Positions 33,246 through 44,352 of a stretch of 64,000 nt of DNA are shown here, in pieces. Position 1 is the first letter of the stretch. Every line of letters starts with the position of its first letter. The DNA is taken from the NCBI GenBank assembly GCA_963971305.1, contig OZ020307.1, positions 65,841,702-65,905,701 of the forward strand, read 5' to 3'. A program made the translations under genes and the position numbers. This stretch comes from Arcuatula senhousia. Taxonomy: Eukaryota > Mollusca > Bivalvia > Mytilida > Mytilidae. The notes below the pieces were generated by a model. That model saw nothing but the letters and a program-made list of their open reading frames with translations. It was not told the origin of the DNA and did not search any database.

Positions 33246-33981
33246 TAGTATCAAAACAGAATTAAAACAAAGTTCAGGATGAATAACTTTAAACTAAGTT
33301 TATAAAAGCCCTGAGAGAAGAATATTCTAATGATGGTAACTAATAACATGTTACAGATACAAGTGCAACACAAATGTTTAGGTGCAAAAGTGTGTTAATC
33401 TGAAGGGTACAATGAGGTTAAACCAGAAAACCACCAGAGCAATTTATCCAAGATACTGTTTCATAAAGCAATCGCTATTTAGCGTACTTGTGTCCCCATC
33501 TCTTTATGGAACAGCACCCTGGTGTCATCAAAACAGAATTACAACATAGTTTAGGGTGGATAATTCAAAACTGCATCAACTTTTTATTTCTCTAAAACAA
33601 AAATGTGTGAGAGAAAAAAGGGGTCACTCAAACAGACCAGAACTATGCATAATGTAAATTTTGTTGTCTGGAACTGTGTATTTTTGATTTTATTACTGTC
33701 TATACAGCACAGAATTATTGTGTTTAAACAGCACCAAATTATTGTGGCTTGTCCTGTCACATCTCTTTGACCATAACCACAGATGGAAAGTTACAATTTT
33801 GAAAAAAAAATCTTTTAAGTAAAATCATGTGCCCTGATTGACAAATAGAATCAATTGGTTCATCAGCATGGTCAGAAAGTGTAACCAAAGTATACTTATG
33901 TTATAACAAAGATGCTTTCAAATGTGTCGATCTGCATGAACAAAAACATGACCAAGAACAAATCATTAGAACTAAATATAA

Positions 33982-34848
33982 CAAGAGTTAACACTAAAGT
34001 ATGTCTCGCCTGCCGGCAACATCAGAAACTATTATTCTTTCTTACTTCCGCTATATTTTGAATTTACATGGATTTCCAGTTTAGGATCAAAAGATGTTTA
34101 TAGAACTTAAACATTGCAAATATATGCAATAAAAATAATCAAAGTCACTCAACCGGAAAAAAAAAGGTCAAGGTTAAAAGATGGGGATGCAACTGGGCTA
34201 AGCTACTACTGGGGCATATGCATACCAAGTTTCATCAACCTAGGACCAATAGTTCTTGAGATATGGAGGTGCTCGCAAAACTTTTCCATTGCTATTAAAA
34301 TCAAGGTCAAGGTTAAAAGATGGGGATGCAACTGGGCTAAGCTACTACTGGGGCATATGCATACCAAGTTTCATCAACCTAGGACCAATAGTTCTTGAGA
34401 TATGGAGGTGCTCGCAAAACTTTTCCATTGCTATTATATGTATTGAAAATTGTCAAAGTCACTCAAATGGAAAATCAAGGTCAATGTCAAAAGATGGGGG
34501 ATGCAACTGTGCTGAGCTACTACTAGGGCATATGCATACCAAGTTTCATCAACCTAGGACCTATAGTTCTTGAGATATGGAGGTGCTCGCAAAACTTTTC
34601 CATTGCTATTATATGTATTGGAAATTGTCAAAGTCACTCAACCAGAAAATCAAGGTCAAGGTCAAAAGATGGGGATGCAACTGTGCTAAGCTACTACTGG
34701 GGCATATGCATACCAAGTTTCATCAACACAGGACCTATAGATATGGAGGTGCTCATAAAACTTTTCCAAAAAGTTAACGCCGCCGCCCCGGCTGGTAAAG
34801 TAACACCTATGTCCAGCTCTGCTTCGCAGTCGAGACAAAAACTTCCAA
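33982..34848 (+). mobile_element. Tandem-repeat mobile element, copy 2, in an intron of the NLR-like gene
   Basis: It has the same start (AACAAGAGTTAACACTAAAG) and end (CTCTGCTTCGCAG...GAGACAAAAACT) as 8637-9545, with core units of the 174-bp type (GTCACTCAA at 34143, 34464 and 34638). One unit is shortened. It is inserted antisense to the host gene between exons 32413 and 34978. Confidence 0.75.
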
Positions 34849-34977
34849 CAAATATGTACCTTATGATATAGAAGATAATGAGATGGGGGAAAAAGTGGAC
34901 ACGATACAACCCTTTAAAGTTTCTGAATTGTCTCTGTCATAAAAGACATTAGTTTGCTATAAAAGTAAACACTTTAC

Positions 34978-35025
34978 CTCTAACATTGACTGGAACAGGA
35001 TCATTCAGCTGTGAATCCATTTTAT
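34978..35025 (-). CDS. Small linker exon of the HEPN-STAND-ANK gene
   Basis: This is a 48-nt exon between acceptor TTCCAG and donor GTAAAGT, read as about KMDSQLNDPVPVNVR. Two bases at its start complete a GAT codon with the exon ending at 35704. One base at its end completes GAG with the NTPase exon. The matching phases on both sides are the main support. In related mollusc proteins a similar short linker sits just before the NTPase. No separate function is claimed. Confidence 0.7.
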
Positions 35026-35703
35026 CTGGAATTAAATTTAAACAACTCTATCATTTCAAAAGATAAAATCTACTAAAGATTTCAATGGAAGGTTATTATA
35101 CATTACTGCACATTAAATACATGTATTTAAATTAATAAATACAATAGAAATGCCGTAATTGTCTAAGAAAACATGATTTGTTACTCATAAATGATGTGGT
35201 GTAAAACATGTAATTTTGATCTCTCAGATATGTATTTAATGTACTTTAATTTGTTTCCTAAACCAGATTATTCCAGTGCTGCATTTTGTTGTCCACTTCT
35301 TGTTTATTTTTCACGTTTTTTTTTATGTTTGTTTTAGTTTATCTCCAAGCTGAGAATGCCTTTCTTTAGAACTTCTTGTTTCATTCATTTAATCCACACA
35401 AAGATTACCAACATTGAGATAATGAATCTTTACACTGCTAGTTGAAAATCCCTATCCCTTTCTCCACTGTTTCTAGATATAGATTGTCAATATCTTTTTT
35501 AGTGAATTTTACAAATGCCGTGTTTTTGCCATCCAAAATACAATTCCATGCATATAAAAAAATGACTGTTCAGTTAATGTTTTGAATTTCAGCTATATTT
35601 ACAATTTAGTAAAAAATCATCCTGTTAATGTTTTTGTTTAATTACTTGACGACAAATTTATAACAGATTGCACTAATCTTATAATAATGTATTCATAACA
35701 TAC

Positions 35704-35794
35704 CTTGCCGGATTGTTGTTGAGTTTATCTGTTCACTCTGTTTGTTTATCTGTTCACTGTGTTTGTTTATTTCTTCTTTGTGTATATTAATTGC
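35704..35794 (-). CDS. Coiled-coil linker exon of the HEPN-STAND-ANK gene
   Basis: This is a 91-nt exon between a good acceptor (GTTTAAACAG) and donor (GTATGTT). It encodes a charged, repetitive helix: INKHSEQ, INKQSEQ and INSTTIRQ follow each other in 7-residue steps, as expected for a coiled coil. It starts in phase 0 after the exon ending at 38798 and leaves one base to complete a codon with the next exon. The DNA carries a short internal duplication (GAACAGATAAACAAAC type), which explains the heptad copies. It probably mediates spacing or self-association of the receptor. Confidence 0.7.
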
Positions 35795-35880
35795 CTGTTT
35801 AAACACATTTGGATATTGAAAGAATATAATACAAATATATTTACACATATAATTACAGTCAAACATAACCTGTATACTAG

Positions 35881-37282
35881 AAATCGCTCACCTGACATAT
35901 GTGCCTGAAGTAAAGGTTATTAGGCAAAATCTATTGACATTGAAAGGGTCATAAGTTTAATAAGGGGGTCATCTGACAATATGGTGGATCTTAAGGTGCT
36001 GATCACATTTGTTCTCAATCAAAATTTAAAAATCTGTCACTCTTTTTGAGTTATTAGCAAAAAAATGCAATTTAACCCAATGTTCTATTTATAGCCACAG
36101 CAGCCATGTTTTACAACCAATCAAAAATCCCCACATCAGTTGCTAATAAACAACTATACCAAGTTTGGTTCCAATTGGACTTAAATTGTCATAGGAGTTA
36201 ACATTTTCAATGTAATGAGGAAATGCTTTTAAAAAGCTCAATTTTGAAGTTCTAAGGGCAATAACTCTTCCAAGGAAAGGTCCTACAATGTTGACCATAT
36301 TACATATTTTATTGATCTTGATGTGCTTAACAATATGCAATTAAAATTTCTTAAATTAATAGTTTTCAAGATATTGAACTGAAAAGGTGCAAAATTTGCA
36401 AAAAAACAACATAAAGGGCAATTACTCCTACATGGGTTGTTAGATTTTCTTAAAAAAATCAGAGCAGGTAGATCTTAAGGTGCTGATCACTTTTGTTTCA
36501 TCAAAATTTTTAAATCTGTCACTGTTTTTGAGTTATTTGCAAAAAACTGCCATTTACCCCTATGTGCTATTTTTAGCCACAGCGGCCATGTTTTACGACC
36601 TATCAAAAATCTCCACATCGGTTCTTTACACCTAATGATAATAAACAACTATACCAAGTTTGGTTTCAATTGGACTTAAAGTGTCAGAGGAGTTCCTCAA
36701 TGTAATGAGGAAATGCTGTTAAAATGCTCAATTTTGACGTTCTAAGGGCAATAACTCCTAAAAGGAAAGGTCCTACAATGTTTAACCTCTTACATATTTT
36801 GTAGATCTTGATGTGCTCAACAATATGCAATTTAAATTTCTCAAATATCTTGCATAGTTTTCATGATATTGAGCTAAACAGGTGCAAAATTTGCCAAAAA
36901 AACACAAAAAGGGCAATAACTCCTACTGGGTAGTTGGATTTTCTTCAAAATTTCAGTTGAGGTAGATCTTGAGGTGCTGAATACTTTAACCTATGCCAGA
37001 ATTTTGATATCTGTAGCCGTTTTTGAGTTATTTGCAAAAAACTGCATTTTACCCTTATGTTCTATTTTTAGCCACGGCAGCCATGTTTTACAACAATAAA
37101 ACATCCCCACATCAGTTCTAAGCACCTATTGCTAATGAACAACCATACCAAGTTTGGTTACAATTGGACTTATGGTGTCAGAGGAGTTAATGTTTTAAAA
37201 AGTTTACGGACGATGGACGGACGGACAGACGGACGCCAATTGATGACAATAGCTCACATGGCCCTTCCAGGTGAGCTAAAAA
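35881..37282 (+). repeat. Dispersed repeat family, copy C, in an intron
   Basis: It starts AATCGCTCACCTGACATATG and ends CCAGGTGAGCTAAAAAG. Three related internal blocks repeat CCACATC.GTTCT and AACTATACCAAGTTTGGTT. It lies within the intron 35795-38797 of the minus-strand gene. Confidence 0.8.
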
Positions 37283-38029
37283 GACTTTTTGACTGTCTAA
37301 AATTAACTGAGGTCTGCTTTCTAGACCGCTTTAAGTAGACTATGGGCTGGTCTAAAGTCTGTAATAACAAACTTGGTCTTTCTGACTACTATGCTAGTAA
37401 AACAAGTAAATCTGTGGGCTTAATTTGAATGCTCCCTAGTGATGTCCCTGCTCCCAGCTAACCAGGTGTATGCCATGTGTACAAACTTAAGAATTCAGCA
37501 AACAGGAAGTAGATGTTCTAGGAGTCTAAAATCAATATACACCATATGGTACTAAAGGAAAAAGCAATAAACAAAATATTAGACCTCTCCTTCAAGTAGT
37601 TGCTGAGAAAACTGTGATGGAAATTTTGCATGTATGTCATGTATGTACACTATTTGTAAAAACCCAAGTACTGTATTTGGTAAACAGAAAGTAAATGACT
37701 AAGAAGCATAAAATGGGTATACACCATAGAGAACTATAGCATAAAGCTATATGCAAAATATCTAACTGTAGTTGCTGAGAAAACTGTGAGGGAAATTTTG
37801 TGTATGTACACCATGTGTAAAGTATTCGGTAAACAGGAAGTAGATGACCTAGGGGCATTCAATCAGTATAAACTATATGGTACTATGTGATAAAGCTATA
37901 TGCAAATATCAGACCTGTGTGTTATGTAGTCACAGAGAAAACTTTGACGGAAATTATGTTATGGACGGATGAATGAACCGACACAGGTAAGACAGTATAG
38001 ACATGTCAGAAGCGACATAATGTTGACTG

Positions 38030-38565
38030 TGCTGAAGCCAGGAGCAACATTACATTAACCTTTCTGAAGTCAGAAGCAACATTACATTAACCTTTCTGAA
38101 GCCAGGAGCAACATTACATTAACCTTTCTGAAGCCAGGAGCAACATTACATTAACCTTTCTGAAGCCAGGAGCAACATTACATTAACCTTTCTGAAGTCA
38201 GGAGCGACATAACGTTAATCTTGATGAAGCCAGGAGTGACATAACATTAACCATGCAGAAGTCAGGAGTGAATGCAGAAGTCAGGAGCAACATAACGTTA
38301 ACATTGCTGAAGTCACGAGTGACATAACATTAACCATGCAGAAGCCTGGAGTGACATAAAGTTAACCCTGCTGAAGTCAGGAGTGACATAATGTTAATCT
38401 TGCTAAAGTTAGGAGCGACATAACATTAACCTTGCTGAAGCCAGTGTGACACCCCATTAACACCATCCTGAAGCCAGGAGTGACTTAATGTCAACCATAC
38501 TGAAGCCAAGAGCGACATCAGGTTAAAGACCTTGCTGAAGCCAGGAGTGACATAAAGTTAATTGT
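38030..38565. repeat. 32-bp minisatellite in an intron
   Basis: About 16 units of CTGAAGCCAGGAGCAACATT plus ACATTAACCTTT. The first units are nearly perfect and later ones diverge (GTGACATAA variants). It lies just downstream, in transcription order, of the coiled-coil exon. Confidence 0.9.
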
Positions 38566-38797
38566 ACCATATTTTATTTGTCATTTCATTTGATTTATGT
38601 AAAAATATATATTTTTATCTTTTTTAAGCGTTGTGATTGTGATGACTGTATTCATTTGCTTCTGTTTGTTTTTATGATGGTTTTCACCATTATTTTAAGT
38701 AATTAGTTTAAATTTTAAATCAAAACAAAAACATATCAAAAGTCATTATTTGACAAGAAAAGATTTATGAAAGATTACTAATATTCTAACACTCTAC

Positions 38798-38994
38798 CTG
38801 TTCTAAAGTCTGTATCCTACTATAATGATCTGCCAGAACTTTGTCTACATTGGTCAGTTCTGTCCGAAGTTTGTCTATCTCTTCCTGGTGGTCTCCAGCG
38901 ATTACACTGACACTCTGTAGCAGATAATTGACCTGACACCTGATTTCATTAACTAATTCTTGTTCTGGTGAACTCCCAAGGATAAATTGGTCGG
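38798..38994 (-). CDS. Coiled-coil exon of the HEPN-STAND-ANK gene
   Basis: This 197-nt exon begins after acceptor TTCGTAG and ends at donor CAG/GTAGAG. It encodes about 65 residues, starting DQFILGSSPEQELVNEI and continuing with a leucine- and charge-rich helix (IDKLRTELTNVDKVLADHY, then RIQTLEQ). The first two bases complete an alanine codon with the HEPN exon, and the end is in phase 0 with the next coiled-coil exon. The composition suggests an extended helical linker between the effector and NTPase domains. Confidence 0.75.
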
Positions 38995-39304
38995 CTACGA
39001 ATAAGAAAAAAAATTTAGGTTGTTTTGTTATTACCCTCAATTATACAGCTTGAAATGAACAGTCATAATTAACATTGACAGGTTATTTTAACACACCATT
39101 TCCTCAGTTTGAAGTTTTGTGTTGTAATTGTATGTTTGTCATCTTTTTTTGGTCTGTTGATTCTTAGGTTTTCAAATACTGAATAGACGGTCCTATACCT
39201 TGTAACTTTAAATTATTTTTGATCTTTGTAGAACATTTTGAATTTTTAAATTTAGCACAAAAGGAAAAAAAAATATATTACAAACCATAAACTTAGGTAC
39301 AAAC

Positions 39305-39473
39305 CGTGTTTCATCCACTTGTAGATTGATAGGAACAATTTGTCTTCTTCCTCTTTGGGTAGCTGTAGATTTCTTGCCAAGTTTTCAATAAGTTTTATTA
39401 TATGTTTGTACTTTGTTTTGTCCCATTCAGTAAAGTTACAATGAGCCCAGGGATTTCTCATATCTTCTCTTAA
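39305..39473 (-). CDS. HEPN-like domain exon 2 carrying the R-N-x3-H motif
   Basis: This 169-nt exon follows acceptor TGTTTCAG and ends at donor CACG/GTTTGT. It encodes LREDMRNPWAHCNFTEW and then a helical segment (IIKLIENLARNLQL, KEEEDKLFLSIYKWMKH). RNPWAH fits the R-x4-H signature of HEPN domains, where Arg and His form the metal-independent RNA-cleaving centre; Asn after Arg and a helical context are typical. The catalytic residues look intact, so an RNase effector is plausible, but activity is inferred. It joins in phase 0 to the exon ending at 39979. Confidence 0.75.
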
Positions 39474-39978
39474 CTGAAACACATGTAAGCAATTAAAGAA
39501 TGATTGTAACATTCTAATTGGAGCAACTACATTTACGTGAATTATTGTTACAATAATAAAATATTAAACAGACTTTTAAATGTTTGCTTAAAAGTTAACT
39601 TTTTATTTTTATGAATTCAAATGCAAATTCTATTTTTTTTTAAATTCAAGACAATATTTACATTTAAAATCTCTTAACCTAATTCAAAAACTCAAGGTAT
39701 AGACTTAAATGTATCTCAAAGATAAGTTTCAATTTACTAATACCTTTGATATCGTACTCTATTAAATTATTCTTAAGTCTGATATAATTGACCCTTGGCC
39801 AATTTGGAGAAATAATGACTACAAATATCAAAGAACAATTTAACGTAAAGTTTTTAATGCATAGTGTGACAAAATATGAGAACTATCTTATTAACCCAAA
39901 ATTGTGTAAAACTTTGTAATACTAGTCTTAAAACAAGTAAAACATACAAAGACAGTTGCCTCCCCATAAGATACGAAC

Positions 39979-40427
39979 CTTTTTGGCTGTGTCTTTAACT
40001 GACGGTTGAAAACCATTAATATTAATATTGATTATCATTCCAAGTAGGGCAGATGAGTCACAGCTTTCATCAAAAGCTGTAAAATGGGCCATGTGTGTCT
40101 GTAGAAACAACTTTGACAGGTCAACAGCACTGAGGACCCTGTAGTCATAATTCGGGTTGTTTTGTTTGGTACGGTTGTTATACTGGTTACCATGGAAATC
40201 TTTGTTGTTGTTAATTGGTTCATAGTTGAGTCTTGTTGCAGGTGGATAGGACATCAGCTGGTTTGGATATCGCTGAGTGTCAATGGAATTTGATGTCTTT
40301 AATGTTTGCCAAAGCTGGTCTAAGTGTGGCTCAACATATTTCCGAAGAACTGGAGTAATGATGTTATGTAGAAATATTCCAACAAATAACCATCTTTTCT
40401 TGTTTTCTTCCAAATCACAAATGTTTG
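39979..40427 (-). CDS. HEPN-like domain exon 1 (N-terminal half), 5' end of gene not found
   Basis: The 449-nt exon runs from acceptor TTTAG to donor AAAAAG/GTTCG and encodes about 149 residues. It starts NICDLEENKKRWLFVGIFLHN. The segment DLSKLFLQTHMAHFTAFDES followed by SALLGMI resembles the helical bundle before the HEPN motif in a large mussel family. Internal residues NQYNNRTKQNNPN are low-complexity. The acceptor leaves two bases before the first full codon, so an upstream coding exon ending in one spare base must exist. I could not find it between here and the repeats at 40522-41497. The assignment rests on family memory and the downstream motif. Confidence 0.7.
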
Positions 40428-40521
40428 CTAAATAAAGGAAATTGTGTTAGTAATTTTCATCGCAACAGCAAAGTCCATGTTTTGTTATGGGACACCCCAA
40501 AAATCATTCTAATCAAATTTT

Positions 40522-41497
40522 AAACAAGAGGCTCCCAGGACCCTGAATCGCTCACCTGGTCCTTAAATGATAATCTGACATTATTTGACCAAATGTGGAC
40601 TTTTGTAGATCTGATGATGCTGAACAAGAACCGAATTCCTGAGTCCCCAGCCGATCATAAAAAAACTCGAAGTCCGCTCGCCAAACAGGAAGTAGATAAG
40701 CGACAGATCTTAAAACGCATCCCACCATATGAGACCCTTAATACCTGAAGCTGCTTACCAAAAATCAAAAGCCTACGAATAATAGTAGCTGAGAAATCTG
40801 TTAGGTAATTTTTTTCATTTTTGACCCTTAAAAAATTCGGCTCGTAAAACAGGAAGTAGGTATGCGAAGAACCTGGAAACGCATCCCAACATATGAGACC
40901 TCTTCCTGAAGCTGCATACCAAATATCGAAAGCAGCAGAGGTACCAATCGGGTATCCGAATGTCAAAAGTCCTAAAGGGCAGAGACAAAACCAGTAAACA
41001 CCAACAAGAACGGGACAAAAACAGACAACACGCAAAACATGGAAACACGAAAATCACTGAAAGCCTAGGATTAGTAGAAGCTGAGAAATCTGTTACGGAA
41101 AACAGTGTGACAGACGCATGGACACACACACGGACGAACGCCCGTCATTTCTATGTCCCTGCTCCACGTTGCGGCGGGGGACAAAAAGGAGGGTTGCATC
41201 AGATTTTCTCTATATCTTATATTTTTTGATTTACAAGCCAAAAACTGTAGTCTGACCCCCTGGTCTATTTTAAGCAAAGGCGGCCATGTTTTTTGACGGA
41301 TCAAAAATCGAAACATAAGTATTGTGCAGGACATCCTAAGGATCAATCATACCAAGTTTCATGAAATTCTGATAGGTAGTTTCAAAGGAGAAACTTTTTG
41401 AAAAATTGTTAATGGACGATGATGACGGACGCCAAGTGATCATGGTGATGGTAATACTAAATAGCTCATATGGACCTTCCGTGCGGGTGAGCTAAAA
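40522..41497 (+). repeat. Dispersed repeat family, copy D, with an internal insertion
   Basis: The start is AACAAGAGGCTCCCAGGACC and the end CGGGTGAGCTAAAAAGG. About 40640-41170 is foreign, containing paired CAGGAAGTAG and GCATCCCA.CATATGAGACC blocks and the inverted GTTGGTGTTTACTGG repeat at 40935-41045. It sits immediately 5' of the first recognised exon of the minus-strand gene. Confidence 0.75.
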
Positions 41498-41640
41498 AGG
41501 AGGTGCACATCTACATTATCATGATTATGTCACAAAGATTGTGTGAAAGTTTCACGAAAATCCTTTAGGGGTTTAGGAGGAGTTGCGGATAAGAGATGGG
41601 GACCCTGAGGTGCAACGGAAGGAAGGACAGATGAACACAC
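41497..41640 (-). repeat. Inverted fragment of the dispersed repeat at 4085-4620
   Basis: GTGCACATCTACATTAT, GTGTGAAAGTTTCACGAAAA and CGGATAAGAGATGGG are reverse complements of words at 4085-4620. Confidence 0.7.
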
Positions 41641-41999
41641 AGACCTACATCCATTTCATTATTTACTTTCAAATTTTCAAGCTGGGGTACAGTAAATTTC
41701 CAGTTAGGGTCGTGAGGAGGCAAGGCATGGATGCTGAGATCACATTTGTGAAAAGTACACCTTATCATACATGTACATGTATATATGACTTGGTATAATT
41801 TTATTTTAGCTTATAATAGATGCTAAGTTCCCTTTAACCATTTGTTAACCGCATGTACATGTAGGGATGATCTATTTTTTCAATGCAAATGAATGATTTA
41901 AAGTGACCTACAGGATTAGAAATATAAAAACATTTAAGTCCATTGTTAAAACAATTTTGTGGAATATGTCATGAATGTTCACTAAAATGATTTTATGAC

Positions 42000-42490
42000 T
42001 TTTGAGATTGATCCTCCAAGTTTGGTAGTTTTGTTATTACCTTTATTTATGACATTTAAGATTGATCCTCCAAGTTCGGTAGTTTTGTTATAACCTTTAT
42101 TTATGACATTTGAGATTGATCCTCCAAGTTTGGTAGTTTTGTTATAACCTTTATTTATGACATTTAAGATTGATCCTCCAAGTTCGGTAGTTTTGTTATT
42201 ACCTTTATTTATGACATTTGAGATTGATCCTCCAAGTTTGGTAGTTTTGTTATAACCTTTATTTATGACATTTAAGATTGATCCTCCAAGTTTGGTAGTT
42301 TTGTTATAACCTTTATTTATGACATTTAAGATTGATCCTCCAAGTTCGGTAGTTTTGTTATTACATGTACCTTTATTTATGACATTTAAGATTGATCCTC
42401 CAAGTTCGGTATTTTTTTTATAACCTATTTTGTTCCGTATGACATTTAAGATTGATCCTCCAAGTTCGGTAGTTTAGTTATAACCTATTT
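42000..42490. repeat. 54-bp minisatellite, about nine units
   Basis: The unit is GATTGATCCTCCAAGTT(C/T)GGTAGTTTTGTTATAACC plus TTTATTTATGACATTTAA. Units alternate between two variants (TTTGG with TTTGA, TTCGG with TTTAA), suggesting a two-unit higher-order repeat. Confidence 0.9.
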
Positions 42491-43265
42491 TGTTCTGTAG
42501 GTTTGTCCACTGAAACTTATGTTATCATGAATTATTTTCCTGTGAGCAAGTTTGACATAACAACTCTAGTCAACTTAGGAACTGTTGCAGTTTATTGTGA
42601 TTTGTCAAATTGAAAAATAAACATATCACTTTATGTCATGTATGTATTTACTTTATATAAATACTACATGTACATGTATTACTAAACTAAATCAGAAAAA
42701 TGTATAAAGATGTACAAATATATTTCAAATCAGAAAAAAATGTTGAAAATGAAAATAGAAAATAAGAATTTTAACAGACAGTATATATAGTAAATGTTAT
42801 AGTAAAACCATTTCCATGTATTATTTCTTAAGGGGGTGCCCAATACCATTTTGACCTAGATATCGACCAAATAAAAAGGGTTAATAATGATAAAAGAACT
42901 GAACACACGTTTTTACCAAATATAATGCCTACTATGAAATATCATTCTAAAATGAACGCATTACATTCATCATTTTTAAACAAATTTGAATAAAAAAAAA
43001 ATATTGTGGTCAAAAGTTTGCGATCTTTTGGTACATCTAGCAAATTCTGCTTACAATTTAAAACTAAACTAATTCCGTCCTTTGATTATTGAATCCATTA
43101 TCTAAAACAAAGGCGGTTCGGAATTTTAAAAATTAAAATTTCTAAATGTGTAATACACATGTATTCATTACAAGGAAAGGGCTGAATTTTGGTACAGTAA
43201 TGTAGAACGGAAATGATCACATTAAAATATTTTGTTCATATTTAGAATATATCATACTATTAGAT
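42491..43265. other. AT-rich non-coding sequence
   Basis: No gene is supported. Part of it (GCACCC.TT..TTTTGACCTAGATAT near 42840-42870) has an inverted counterpart at about 44820-44860, so it may be the inner flank of the satellite-bearing element at 43270-44350. Confidence 0.45.
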
Positions 43266-43269
43266 CTAT

Positions 43270-44352
43270 TAGACTCAGACTTGTCTGACACGAATTACCA
43301 TAAAATTTCTAATATAATGTCGCTGAAATTTCCGATTGTTAAATTCAAAATTGATAAAAACACCAGGTTTCTTTCCTTGTAATGCACATGGTCGATATCC
43401 TCGGTGCTGGATTTGGCTTCCTTGTTCGAACGTTTTGGTTTTGAGTACTTTTCGTTTTCAACTGTTTTGGATTTTGACCTTCCAATGTTTTGGTTTAAAT
43501 GCTACTGATGAGAGGTTACTCCTTGAAATATCGATATATAGCATATCAAAATTAACCGTTTGTACCCGCGTTTTGGTATTTGTAATTTTGAAACCACTGG
43601 GCGATAACCGCTGCTGGTGGACCAGAGGTCCCCGAGGGTAATCACAAGCCTGGTAGTCAGACTTGTCTGACACGAATTACCATAAAATTTCTAATATAAT
43701 GTCGCTGAAATTTCCGATTGTTCAATTCAAAATTGATAAAAACACCAGGTTTCTTTCCTTGTAATGCACATGGTCGATATCCTCGGTGCTGGATTTGGCT
43801 TCCTTGTTCGAACGTTTTGGTTTTGAGTACTTTTCGTTTTCAACTGTTTTGGATTTTGACCTTCCAATGTTTTGGTTTAAATGCTACTGATGAGAGGTTA
43901 CTCCTTGAAATATCGATATATAGCATATCAAAATTAACCGTTTGTACCCGCGTTTTGGTATTTGTAATTTTGAAACCACTGGGCGATAACCGCTGCTGGT
44001 GGACCAGAGGTCCCCGAGGGTAATCACAAGCCTGGTAGTCAGACTTGTCTGACACGAATTACCATAAAATTTCTAATATAATGTCGCTGAAATTTCCGAT
44101 TGTTAAATTCAAAATTGATAAAAACACCAGGTTTCTTTCCTTGTAATGCACATGGTCGATATCCTCGGTGCTGGATTTGGCTTCCTTGTTCGAACGTTTT
44201 GGTTTTGAGTACTTTTCGTTTTCAACTGTTTTGGATTTTGACCTTCCAATGTTTTGGTTTAAATGCTACTGATGAGAGGTTACTCCTTGAAATATCGATA
44301 TATAGCATATCAAAATTAACCGTTTGTACCCGCGTTTTGGTATTTGTAATGG
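43270..44352 (+). repeat. 382-bp satellite array, about 2.8 units, inverted to the 18.5-kb array
   Basis: Units start at CAGACTTGTCTGACACGAAT (about 43275, 43657 and 44039; period 382). Sequence between units is almost identical. The array begins and ends within a unit. Each copy has an open frame of about 93-101 residues that is conserved only because the DNA is. Confidence 0.9.

Noticed and set aside
38030..38565. 32-bp repeats considered as CRISPR
   Set aside because: Units are head-to-tail without spacers, so this is a minisatellite.
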